From contig NW_026089464.1 in the NCBI RefSeq assembly GCF_933775445.1, positions 124,001-188,000 of the forward strand: a DNA stretch of 64,000 nt. The letters run 5' to 3'. This DNA is from Argentina anserina (Eukaryota > Streptophyta > Magnoliopsida > Rosales > Rosaceae). Numbering within the stretch: position 1 is the first letter of the stretch; every line of letters begins with the position of its first letter. The notes under the pieces were generated by a model. It saw only the letters and a program-made list of their open reading frames with translations, made no database searches and was not told the DNA's origin. This document shows, in pieces, positions 12,305 to 24,237 of this stretch. Both the position numbers and the translations under genes were made by a program.

Positions 12305-15300
12305 GAGTTTCTATTGAATTTGAGAGTTTTGCAAGTGTGGGAGTGTGTTTCTTTCAAACTGAGTATCTTTACATCGTTTGCGTATCTTTACTATTCCAAT
12401 TGTGTATCTTTACATCGTTTGCGTATCTTTACTATTCCAATTGTGTATCTTTTCATTTCTTGTTTGAGTATCTTTCTGTAAGTCTTTCTGATGCGAGTTT
12501 CTATTGTATTTGAGAGTTTTGCAAGTGTGGGAGTGTCTTTCTTTCAAACTGAGTATCTTTACATCGTTTGCGTATCTTTACTATTCCAATTGTGTATCTT
12601 TACATCGTTTGCGTATCTTTACTATTCCAATTGTGTATCTTTTCATTTCTCGTTTGAGTATCTTTCTGTAAGGCTTCTGATGCGAGTTTCTATTGTATTT
12701 GAGAGTTTTGCAAGTGTGGGAGTGTGTTTCTTTCAAACTGAGTATCTTTACATCGTTTGCGTATCTTTACTATTCCAATTGTGTATCTTTACATCGTTTG
12801 CGTATCTTTACTATTCCAATTGTGTATCTTTTCATTTCTTGTTTGAGTATCTTTCTGTAAGGCTTCTGATGTGAGTTTCTATTGTATTTGAGAGTTTTGC
12901 AAGTGTGGGAGTGTGTTTCTTTCAAACTGAGTATCTTTACATCGTTTGCGTATCTTTACTATTCCAATTGTGTATCTTTTCATTTCTTGTTTGAGTATCT
13001 TTCTGTAAGTCTTTCTGATGCGAGTTTCTATTGTATTTGAGAGTTTTGCAAGTGTGGGAGTGTGTTTCTTTCAAACTGAGTATCTTTACATCGTTTGCAT
13101 ATCTTTACTATTCCAATTGTGTATCTTTTCATTTCTCGTTTGAGTATCTTTCTGTAAGGCTTCTGATGCGAGTTTCTATTGTATTTGAGAGTTTTGCAAG
13201 TGTGGGAGTGTGTTTCTTTCAATCTGAGTATCTTTACATCGTTTGCGTATCTTTACTATTCCAATTGTGTATCTTTACATCGTTTGCGTATCTTTACTAT
13301 TCCAATTGTGTATCTTTTCATTTCTCGTTTGAGTATCTTTCTGTAAGGCTTTCTGATGCGAGTTTCTATTGAATTTGAGAGTTTTGCAAGTGTGGGAGTG
13401 TGTTTCTTTCAAACTGAGTATCTTTACATCGTTTGCGTATCTTTACTATTCCAATTGTGTATCTTTACATCGTTTGCGTATCTTTACTATTCCAATTGTG
13501 TATCTTTTCATTTCTTGTTTGAGTATCTTTCTGTAAGTCTTTCTGATGCGAGTTTCTATTGTATTTGAGAGTTTTGCAAGTGTGGGAGTGTCTTTCTTTC
13601 AAACTGAGTATCTTTACATCGTTTGCGTATCTTTACTATTCCAATTGTGTATCTTTACATCGTTTGCGTATCTTTACTATTCCAATTGTGTATCTTTTCA
13701 TTTCTCGTTTGAGTATCTTTCTGTAAGGCTTCTGATGCGAGTTTCTATTGTATTTGAGAGTTTTGCAAGTGTGGGAGTGTGTTTCTTTCAAACTGAGTAT
13801 CTTTACATCGTTTGCGTATCTTTACTATTCCAATTGTGTATCTTTACATCGTTTGCGTATCTTTACTATTCCAATTGTGTATCTTTTCATTTCTTGTTTG
13901 AGTATCTTTCTGTAAGGCTTCTGATGTGAGTTTCTATTGTATTTGAGAGTTTTGCAAGTGTGGGAGTGTGTTTCTTTCAAACTGAGTATCTTTACATCGT
14001 TTGCGTATCTTTACTATTCCAATTGTGTATCTTTTCATTTCTTGTTTGAGTATCTTTCTGTAAGTCTTTCTGATGCGAGTTTCTATTGTATTTGAGAGTT
14101 TTGCAAGTGTGGGAGTGTGTTTCTTTCAAACTGAGTATCTTTACATCGTTTGCATATCTTTACTATTCCAATTGTGTATCTTTTCATTTCTCGTTTGAGT
14201 ATCTTTCTGTAAGGCTTCTGATGCGAGTTTCTATTGTATTTGAGAGTTTTGCAAGTGTGGGAGTGTGTTTCTTTCAATCTGAGTATCTTTACATCGTTTG
14301 CGTATCTTTACTATTCCAATTGTGTATCTTTACATCGTTTGCGTATCTTTACTATTCCAATTGTTTATCTTTTCATTTCTCGTTTGAGTATCTTTCTGTA
14401 AGGATTCTGATGCGAGTTTCTATTGTATTTGAGAGTTTTGCAAGTGTGGGAGTGTGTTTCTTTCAAACTGAGTATCTTTACATCGTTTGCGTATCTTTAC
14501 TATTCCAATTGTGTATCTTTACATCGTTTGCGTATCTTTACTATTCCAATTGTGTATCTTTTCATTTCTTGTTTGAGTATCTTTCTGTAAGTCTTTCTGA
14601 TGCGAGTTTCTATTGTATTTGAGAGTTTTGCAAGTGTGGGAGTGTCTTTCTTTCAAACTGAGTATCTTTACATCGTTTGCGTATCTTTACTATTCCAATT
14701 GTGTATCTTTTCATTTCTTGTTTGAGTATCTTTCTGTAAGTCTTTCTGATGCGAGTTTCTATTGTATTTGAGAGTTTTGCAAGTGTGGGAGTGTCTTTCT
14801 TTCAAACTGAGTATCTTTACATCGTTTGCGTATCTTTACTATTCCAATTGTGTATCTTTACATCGTTTGCGTATCTTTACTATTCCAATTGTGTATCTTT
14901 TCATTTCTCGTTTGAGTATCTTTCTGTAAGGCTTCTGATGCGAGTTTCTATTGTATTTGAGAGTTTTGCAAGTGTGGGAGTGTGTTTCTTTCAAACTGAG
15001 TATCTTTACATCGTTTGCGTATCTTTACTATTCCAATTGTGTATCTTTACATCGTTTGCGTATCTTTACTATTCCAATTGTGTATCTTTTCATTTCTTGT
15101 TTGAGTATCTTTCTGTAAGGCTTCTGATGTGAGTTTCTATTGTATTTGAGAGTTTTGCAAGTGTGGGAGTGTGTTTCTTTCAAACTGAGTATCTTTACAT
15201 CGTTTGCGTATCTTTACTATTCCAATTGTGTATCTTTTCATTTCTTGTTTGAGTATCTTTCTGTAAGTCTTTCTGATGCAAGTTTCTATTGTATTTGAGA

Positions 15301-17579
15301 GTTTTGCAAGTGTGGGAGTGTGTTTCTTTCAAACTGAGTATCTTTACATCGTTTGCATATCTTTACTATTCCAATTGTGTATCTTTTCATTTCTCGTTTG
15401 AGTATCTTTCTGTAAGGCTTCTGATGCGAGTTTCTATTGTATTTGAGAGTTTTGCAAGTGTGGGAGTGTGTTTCTTTCAATCTGAGTATCTTTACATCGT
15501 TTGCGTATCTTTACTATTCCAATTGTGTATCTTTACATCGTTTGCGTATCTTTACTATTCCAATTGTGTATCTTTTCATTTCTCGTTTGAGTATCTTTCT
15601 GTAAGGCTTTCTGATGCGAGTTTCTATTGAATTTGAGAGTTTTGCAAGTGTGGGAGTGTGTTTCTTTCAAACTGAGTATCTTTACATCGTTTGCGTATCT
15701 TTACTATTCCAATTGTGTATCTTTACATCGTTTGCGTATCTTTACTATCCCAATTGTGTATCTTTTCATTTCTTGTTTGAGTATCTTTCTGTAAGTCTTT
15801 CTGATGCGAGTTTCTATTGTATTTGAGAGTTTTGCAAGTGTGGGAGTGTCTTTCTTTCAAACTGAGTATCTTTACATCGTTTGCGTATCTTTACTATTCC
15901 AATTGTGTATCTTTACATCGTTTGCGTATCTTTACTATTCCAATTGTGTATCTTTTCATTTCTCGTTTGAGTATCTTTCTGTAAGGCTTCTGATGCGAGT
16001 TTCTATTGTATTTGAGAGTTTTGCAAGTGTGGGAGTGTGTTTCTTTCAAACTGAGTATCTTTACATCGTTTGCGTATCTTTACTATTCCAATTGTGTATC
16101 TTTACATCGTTTGCGTATCTTTACTATTCCAATTGTGTATCTTTTCATTTCTTGTTTGAGTATCTTTCTGTAAGGCTTCTGATGTGAGTTTCTATTGTAT
16201 TTGAGAGTTTTGCAAGTGTGGGAGTGTGTTTCTTTCAAACTGAGTATCTTTACATCGTTTGCGTATCTTTACTATTCCAATTGTGTATCTTTTCATTTCT
16301 TGTTTGAGTATCTTTCTGTAAGTCTTTCTGATGCGAGTTTCTATTGTATTTGAGAGTTTTGCAAGTGTGGGAGTGTGTTTCTTTCAAACTGAGTATCTTT
16401 ACATCGTTTGCATATCTTTACTATTCCAATTGTGTATCTTTTCATTTCTCGTTTGAGTATCTTTCTGTAAGGCTTCTGATGCGAGTTTCTATTGTATTTG
16501 AGAGTTTTGCAAGTGTGGGAGTGTGTTTCTTTCAATCTGAGTATCTTTACATCGTTTGCGTATCTTTACTATTCCAATTGTGTATCTTTACATCGTTTGC
16601 GTATCTTTACTATTCCAATTGTTTATCTTTTCATTTCTCGTTTGAGTATCTTTCTGTAAGTCTTTCTGATGCGAGTTTCTATTGTATTTGAGAGTTTTGC
16701 AAGTGTGGGAGTGTGTTTCTTTCAAACTGAGTATCTTTACATCGTTTGCGTATCTTTACTATTCCAATTGTGTATCTTTACATCGTTTGCGTATCTTTAC
16801 TATTCCAATTGTGTATCTTTTCATTTCTCGTTTGAGTATCTTTCTGTAAGGCTTTCTGATGCGAGTTTCTATTGAATTTGAGAGTTTTGCAAGTGTGGGA
16901 GTGTGTTTCTTTCAAACTGAGTATCTTTACATCGTTTGCGTATCTTTACTATTCCAATTGTGTATCTTTACATCGTTTGCGTATCTTTACTATTCCAATT
17001 GTGTATCTTTTCATTTCTTGTTTGAGTATCTTTCTGTAAGTCTTTCTGATGCGAGTTTCTATTGTATTTGAGAGTTTTGCAAGTGTGGGAGTGTCTTTCT
17101 TTCAAACTGAGTATCTTTACATCGTTTGCGTATCTTTACTATTCCAATTGTGTATCTTTACATCGTTTGCGTATCTTTACTATTCCAATTGTGTATGTTT
17201 TCATTTCTCGTTTGAGTATCTTTCTGTAAGGCTTCTGATGCGAGTTTCTATTGTATTTGAGAGTTTTGCAAGTGTGGGAGTGTGTTTCTTTCAAACTGAG
17301 TATCTTTACATCGTTTGCGTATCTTTACTATTCCAATTGTGTATCTTTACATCGTTTGCGTATCTTTACTATTCCAATTGTGTATCTTTTCATTTCTTGT
17401 TTGAGTATCTTTCTGTAAGGCTTCTGATGTGAGTTTCTATTGTATTTGAGAGTTTTGCAAGTGTGGGAGTGTGTTTCTTTCAAACTGAGTATCTTTACAT
17501 CGTTTGCGTATCTTTACTATTCCAATTGTGTATCTTTTCATTTCTTGTTTGAGTATCTTTCTGTAAGTCTTTCTGATGC

Positions 17580-20500
17580 GAGTTTCTATTGTATTTGAGA
17601 GTTTTGCAAGTGTGGGAGTGTGTTTCTTTCAAACTGAGTATCTTTACATCGTTTGCATATCTTTACTATTCCAATTGTGTATCTTTTCATTTCTCGTTTG
17701 AGTATCTTTCTGTAAGGCTTCTGATGCGAGTTTCTATTGTATTTGAGAGTTTTGCAAGTGTGGGAGTGTGTTTCTTTCAATCTGAGTATCTTTACATCGT
17801 TTGCGTATCTTTACTATTCCAATTGTGTATCTTTACATCGTTTGCGTATCTTTACTATTCCAATTGTTTATCTTTTCATTTCTCGTTTGAGTATCTTTCT
17901 GTAAGGATTCTGATGCGAGTTTCTATTGTATTTGAGAGTTTTGCAAGTGTGGGAGTGTGTTTCTTTCAAACTGAGTATCTTTACATCGTTTGCGTATCTT
18001 TACTATTCCAATTGTGTATCTTTACATCGTTTGCGTATCTTTACTATTCCAATTGTGTATCTTTTCATTTCTCGTTTGAGTATCTTTCTGTAAGGCTTTC
18101 TGATGCGAGTTTCTATTGTATTTGAGAGTTTTGCAAGTGTGGGAGTGTGTTTCTTTCAAACTGAGTATCTTTACATCGTTTGCGTATCTTTACTATTCCA
18201 ATTGTGTATCTTTACATCGTTTGCGTATCTTTACTATTCCAATTGTGTATCTTTTCATTTCTCGTTTGAGTATCTTTCTGTAAGGCTTTCTGATGCGAGT
18301 TTCTATTGAATTTGAGAGTTTTGCAAGTGTGGGAGTGTGTTTCCTTCAAACTGAGTATCTTGACATCGTTTGCGTATGTTTACTATTCCAATTGTGTATC
18401 TTTACATCGTTTGCGTATCTTTACTATTCCAATTGTGTATCTTTTCAATTCTCGTTTGAGTATCTTTCTGTAAGGCTTCTGATGCGAGTTTCTATTGTAT
18501 TTGAGAGTTTTGCAAGTGTGGGAGTGTGTTTCTTTCAAACTGAGTATCTTTACATCGTTTGCGTATCTTTACTATTCCAATTGTGTATCTTTACATCGTT
18601 TGCGTATCTTTACTATTCCAATTGTGTATCTTTTCATTTCTCGTTTGAGTATCTTTCTGTAAGGATTCTGATGCGAGTTTCTATTGTATTTGAGAGTTTT
18701 GCAAGTGTGGGAGTGTGTTTCTTTCAAACTGAGTATCTTTACATCGTTTGCGTATCTTTACTATTCCAATTGTGTATCTTTACATCGTTTGCGTATCTTT
18801 ACTATTCCAATTGTGTATCTTTTCATTTCTTGTTTGAGTATCTTTCTGTAAGTCTTTCTGATGCGAGTTTCTATTGTATTTGAGAGTTTTGCAAGTGTGG
18901 GAGTGTCTTTCTTTCAAACTGAGTATCTTTACATCGTTTGCGTATCTTTACTATTCCAATTGTGTATCTTTACATCGTTTGCGTATCTTTACTATTCCAA
19001 TTGTGTATCTTTTCATTTCTCGTTTGAGTATCTTTCTGTAAGGCTTCTGATGCGAGTTTCTATTGTATTTGAGAGTTTTGCAAGTGTGGGAGTGTGTTTC
19101 TTTCAAACTGAGTATCTTTACATCGTTTGCGTATCTTTACTATTCCAATTGTGTATCTTTACATCGTTTGCGTATCTTTACTATTCCAATTGTGTATCTT
19201 TTCATTTCTCGTTTGAGTATCTTTCTGTAAGGCTTCTGATGCGAGTTTCTATTGTATTTGAGAGTTTTGCAAGTGTGGGAGTGTGTTTCTTTCAAACTGA
19301 GTATCTTTACATCGTTTGCGTATCTTTACTATTCCAATTGTGTATCTTTACATCGTTTGCGTATCTTTACTATTCCAATTGTGTATCTTTTCATTTCTCG
19401 TTTGAGTATCTTTCTGTAAGGCTTTCTGATGCGAGTTTCTATTGAATTTGAGAGTTTTGCAAGTGTGGGAGTGTGTTTCTTTCAAACTGAGTATCTTTAC
19501 ATCGTTTGCGTATCTTTACTATTCCAATTGTGTATCTTTACATCGTTTGCGTATCTTTACTATTCCAATTGTGTATCTTTTCATTTCTTGTTTGAGTATC
19601 TTTCTGTAAGTCTTTCTGATGCGAGTTTCTATTGTATTTGAGAGTTTTGCAAGTGTGGGAGTGTCTTTCTTTCAAACTGAGTATCTTTACATCGTTTGCG
19701 TATCTTTACTATTCCAATTGTGTATCTTTACATCGTTTGCGTATCTTTACTATTCCAATTGTGTATCTTTTCATTTCTCGTTTGAGTATCTTTCTGTAAG
19801 GCTTCTGATGCGAGTTTCTATTGTATTTGAGAGTTTTGCAAGTGTGGGAGTGTGTTTCTTTCAAACTGAGTATCTTTACATCGTTTGCGTATCTTTACTA
19901 TTCCAATTGTGTATCTTTACATCGTTTGCGTATCTTTACTATTCCAATTGTGTATCTTTTCATTTCTCGTTTGAGTATCTTTCTGTAAGGCTTTCTGATG
20001 CGAGTTTCTATTGAATTTGAGAGTTTTGCAAGTGTGGGAGTGTGTTTCTTTCAATCTGAGTATCTTTACATCGTTTGCGTATCTTTACTATTCCAATTGT
20101 GTATCTTTACATCGTTTGCGTATCTTTACTATTCCAATTGTGTATCTTTTCATTTCTCGTTTGAGTATCTTTCTGTAAGGCTTTCTGATGCGAGTTTCTA
20201 TTGAATTTGAGAGTTTTGCAAGTGTGGGAGTGTGTTTCTTTCAAACTGAGTATCTTTACATCGTTTGCGTATCTTTACTATTCCAATTGTGTATCTTTAC
20301 ATCGTTTGCGTATCTTTACTATTCCAATTGTGTATCTTTTCATTTCTTGTTTGAGTATCTTTCTGTAAGTCTTTCTGATGCGAGTTTCTATTGTATTTGA
20401 GAGTTTTGCAAGTGTGGGAGTGTCTTTCTTTCAAACTGAGTATCTTTACATCGTTTGCGTATCTTTACTATTCCAATTGTGTATCTTTACATCGTTTGCG

Positions 20501-23500
20501 TATCTTTACTATTCCAATTGTGTATCTTTTCATTTCTCGTTTGAGTATCTTTCTGTAAGGCTTCTGATGCGAGTTTCTATTGTATTTGAGAGTTTTGCAA
20601 GTGTGGGAGTGTGTTTCTTTCAAACTGAGTATCTTTACATCGTTTGCGTATCTTTACTATTCCAATTGTGTATCTTTACATCGTTTGCGTATCTTTACTA
20701 TTCCAATTGTGTATCTTTTCATTTCTTGTTTGAGTATCTTTCTGTAAGGCTTCTGATGTGAGTTTCTATTGTATTTGAGAGTTTTGCAAGTGTGGGAGTG
20801 TGTTTCTTTCAAACTGAGTATCTTTACATCGTTTGCGTATCTTTACTATTCCAATTGTGTATCTTTTCATTTCTTGTTTGAGTATCTTTCTGTAAGTCTT
20901 TCTGATGCGAGTTTCTATTGTATTTGAGAGTTTTGCAAGTGTGGGAGTGTGTTTCTTTCAAACTGAGTATCTTTACATCGTTTGCGTATCTTTACTATTC
21001 CAATTGTGTATCTTTTCATTTCTCGTTTGAGTATCTTTCTGTAAGGCTTCTGATGCGAGTTTCTATTGTATTTGAGAGTTTTGCAAGTGTGGGAGTGTGT
21101 TTCTTTCAATCTGAGTATCTTTACATCGTTTGCGTATCTTTACTATTCCAATTGTGTATCTTTACATCGTTTGCGTATCTTTACTATTCCAATTGTTTAT
21201 CTTTTCATTTCTCGTTTGAGTATCTTTCTGTAAGGATTCTGATGCGAGTTTCTATTGTATTTGAGAGTTTTGCAAGTGTGGGAGTGTGTTTCTTTCAAAC
21301 TGAGTATCTTTACATCGTTTGCGTATCTTTACTATTCCAATTGTGTATCTTTACATCGTTTGCGTATCTTTACTATTCCAATTGTGTATCTTTTCATTTC
21401 TCGTTTGAGTATCTTTCTGTAAGGCTTTATGATGCGAGTTTCTATTGTATTTGAGAGTTTTGCAAGTGTGGGAGTGTGTTTCTTTCAAACTGAGTATCTT
21501 TACATCGTTTGCGTATCTTTACTATTCCAATTGTGTATCTTTACATCGTTTGCGTATCTTTACTATTCCAATTGTGTATCTTTTCATTTCTCGTTTGAGT
21601 ATCTTTCTGTAAGGCTTTCTGATGCGAGTTTCTATTGAATTTGAGAGTTTTGCAAGTGTGGGAGTGTGTTTCCTTCAAACTGAGTATCTTGACATCGTTT
21701 GCGTATGTTTACTATTCCAATTGTGTATCTTTACATCGTTTGCGTATCTTTACTATTCCAATTGTGTATCTTTTCAATTCTCGTTTGAGTATCTTTCTGT
21801 AAGGCTTCTGATGCGAGTTTCTATTGTATTTGAGAGTTTTGCAAGTGTGGGAGTGTGTTTCTTTCAAACTGAGTATCTTTACATCGTTTGCGTATCTTTA
21901 CTATTCCAATTGTGTATCTTTACATCGTTTGCGTATCTTTACTATTCCAATTGTGTATCTTTTCATTTCTCGTTTGAGTATCTTTCTGTAAGGATTCTGA
22001 TGCGAGTTTCTATTGTATTTGAGAGTTTTGCAAGTGTGGGAGTGTGTTTCTTTCAAACTGAGTATCTTTACATCGTTTGCGTATCTTTACTATTCCAATT
22101 GTGTATCTTTACATCGTTTGCGTATCTTTACTATTCCAATTGTGTATCTTTTCATTTCTTGTTTGAGTATCTTTCTGTAAGTCTTTCTGATGCGAGTTTC
22201 TATTGTATTTGAGAGTTTTGCAAGTGTGGGAGTGTCTTTCTTTCAAACTGAGTATCTTTACATCGTTTGCGTATCTTTACTATTCCAATTGTGTATCTTT
22301 ACATCGTTTGCGTATCTTTACTATTCCAATTGTGTATCTTTTCATTTCTCGTTTGAGTATCTTTCTGTAAGGCTTCTGATGCGAGTTTCTATTGTATTTG
22401 AGAGTTTTGCAAGTGTGGGAGTGTGTTTCTTTCAAACTGAGTATCTTTACATCGTTTGCGTATCTTTACTATTCCAATTGTGTATCTTTACATCGTTTGC
22501 GTATCTTTACTATTCCAATTGTGTATCTTTTCATTTCTCGTTTGAGTATCTTTCTGTAAGGCTTCTGATGCGAGTTTCTATTGTATTTGAGAGTTTTGCA
22601 AGTGTGGGAGTGTGTTTCTTTCAAACTGAGTATCTTTACATCGTTTGCGTATCTTTACTATTCCAATTGTGTATCTTTACATCGTTTGCGTATCTTTACT
22701 ATTCCAATTGTGTATCTTTTCATTTCTCGTTTGAGTATCTTTCTGTAAGGCTTTCTGATGCGAGTTTCTATTGAATTTGAGAGTTTTGCAAGTGTGGGAG
22801 TGTGTTTCTTTCAAACTGAGTATCTTTACATCGTTTGCGTATCTTTACTATTCCAATTGTGTATCTTTACATCGTTTGCGTATCTTTACTATTCCAATTG
22901 TGTATCTTTTCATTTCTTGTTTGAGTATCTTTCTGTAAGTCTTTCTGATGCGAGTTTCTATTGTATTTGAGAGTTTTGCAAGTGTGGGAGTGTCTTTCTT
23001 TCAAACTGAGTATCTTTACATCGTTTGCGTATCTTTACTATTCCAATTGTGTATCTTTACATCGTTTGCGTATCTTTACTATTCCAATTGTGTATCTTTT
23101 CATTTCTCGTTTGAGTATCTTTCTGTAAGGCTTCTGATGCGAGTTTCTATTGTATTTGAGAGTTTTGCAAGTGTGGGAGTGTGTTTCTTTCAAACTGAGT
23201 ATCTTTACATCGTTTGCGTATCTTTACTATTCCAATTGTGTATCTTTACATCGTTTGCGTATCTTTACTATTCCAATTGTGTATCTTTTCATTTCTCGTT
23301 TGAGTATCTTTCTGTAAGGCTTTCTGATGCGAGTTTCTATTGAATTTGAGAGTTTTGCAAGTGTGGGAGTGTGTTTCTTTCAATCTGAGTATCTTTACAT
23401 CGTTTGCGTATCTTTACTATTCCAATTGTGTATCTTTACATCGTTTGCGTATCTTTACTATTCCAATTGTGTATCTTTTCATTTCTCGTTTGAGTATCTT

Positions 23501-24237
23501 TCTGTAAGGCTTTCTGATGCGAGTTTCTATTGAATTTGAGAGTTTTGCAAGTGTGGGAGTGTGTTTCTTTCAAACTGAGTATCTTTACATCGTTTGCGTA
23601 TCTTTACTATTCCAATTGTGTATCTTTACATCGTTTGCGTATCTTTACTATTCCAATTGTGTATCTTTTCATTTCTTGTTTGAGTATCTTTCTGTAAGTC
23701 TTTCTGATGCGAGTTTCTATTGTATTTGAGAGTTTTGCAAGTGTGGGAGTGTCTTTCTTTCAAACTGAGTATCTTTACATCGTTTGCGTATCTTTACTAT
23801 TCCAATTGTGTATCTTTACATCGTTTGCGTATCTTTACTATTCCAATTGTGTATCTTTTCATTTCTCGTTTGAGTATCTTTCTGTAAGGCTTCTGATGCG
23901 AGTTTCTATTGTATTTGAGAGTTTTGCAAGTGTGGGAGTGTGTTTCTTTCAAACTGAGTATCTTTACATCGTTTGCGTATCTTTACTATTCCAATTGTGT
24001 ATCTTTACATCGTTTGCGTATCTTTACTATTCCAATTGTGTATCTTTTCATTTCTTGTTTGAGTATCTTTCTGTAAGGCTTCTGATGTGAGTTTCTATTG
24101 TATTTGAGAGTTTTGCAAGTGTGGGAGTGTGTTTCTTTCAAACTGAGTATCTTTACATCGTTTGCGTATCTTTACTATTCCAATTGTGTATCTTTTCATT
24201 TCTTGTTTGAGTATCTTTCTGTAAGTCTTTCTGATGC
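17580..24237 (+). repeat. 3,329-bp HOR (18-mer), two tandem copies
   Basis: Copies run 17580-20908 and 20909-24237. Monomer lengths in the first copy are 148, 189, 190, 190, 189, 189, 190, 189, 189, 190, 190, 189, 190, 190, 190, 189, 189, 149, which sum to 3,329. Copies are almost identical; visible differences include gcatatc versus gcgtatc in the first monomer and ggctttctg versus ggctttatg near 21427. A ggctttatg change also occurs near 24754, so the related block that follows (from 24238) descends from the second copy. Confidence 0.92.

Larger units (their letters stand above)
11967..17579 (+). repeat. 1,055-bp hexameric HOR block (five units)
   Basis: Units start at 11967, 13022, 14077, 15280 and 16335. 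The standard unit has monomer lengths 148, 190, 190, 189, 189 and 149 (sum 1,055). Units 1, 2 and 4 are exactly 1,055 bp. Unit 3 is 1,203 bp, with an extra short monomer carrying gtgtctttc. Unit 5 is 1,245 bp, with an extra 190-bp monomer. Each unit ends with a short monomer starting gatgtgag (gatgcaag-type at one junction, 15276) and begins with a short monomer carrying gcatatc. Confidence 0.9.
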
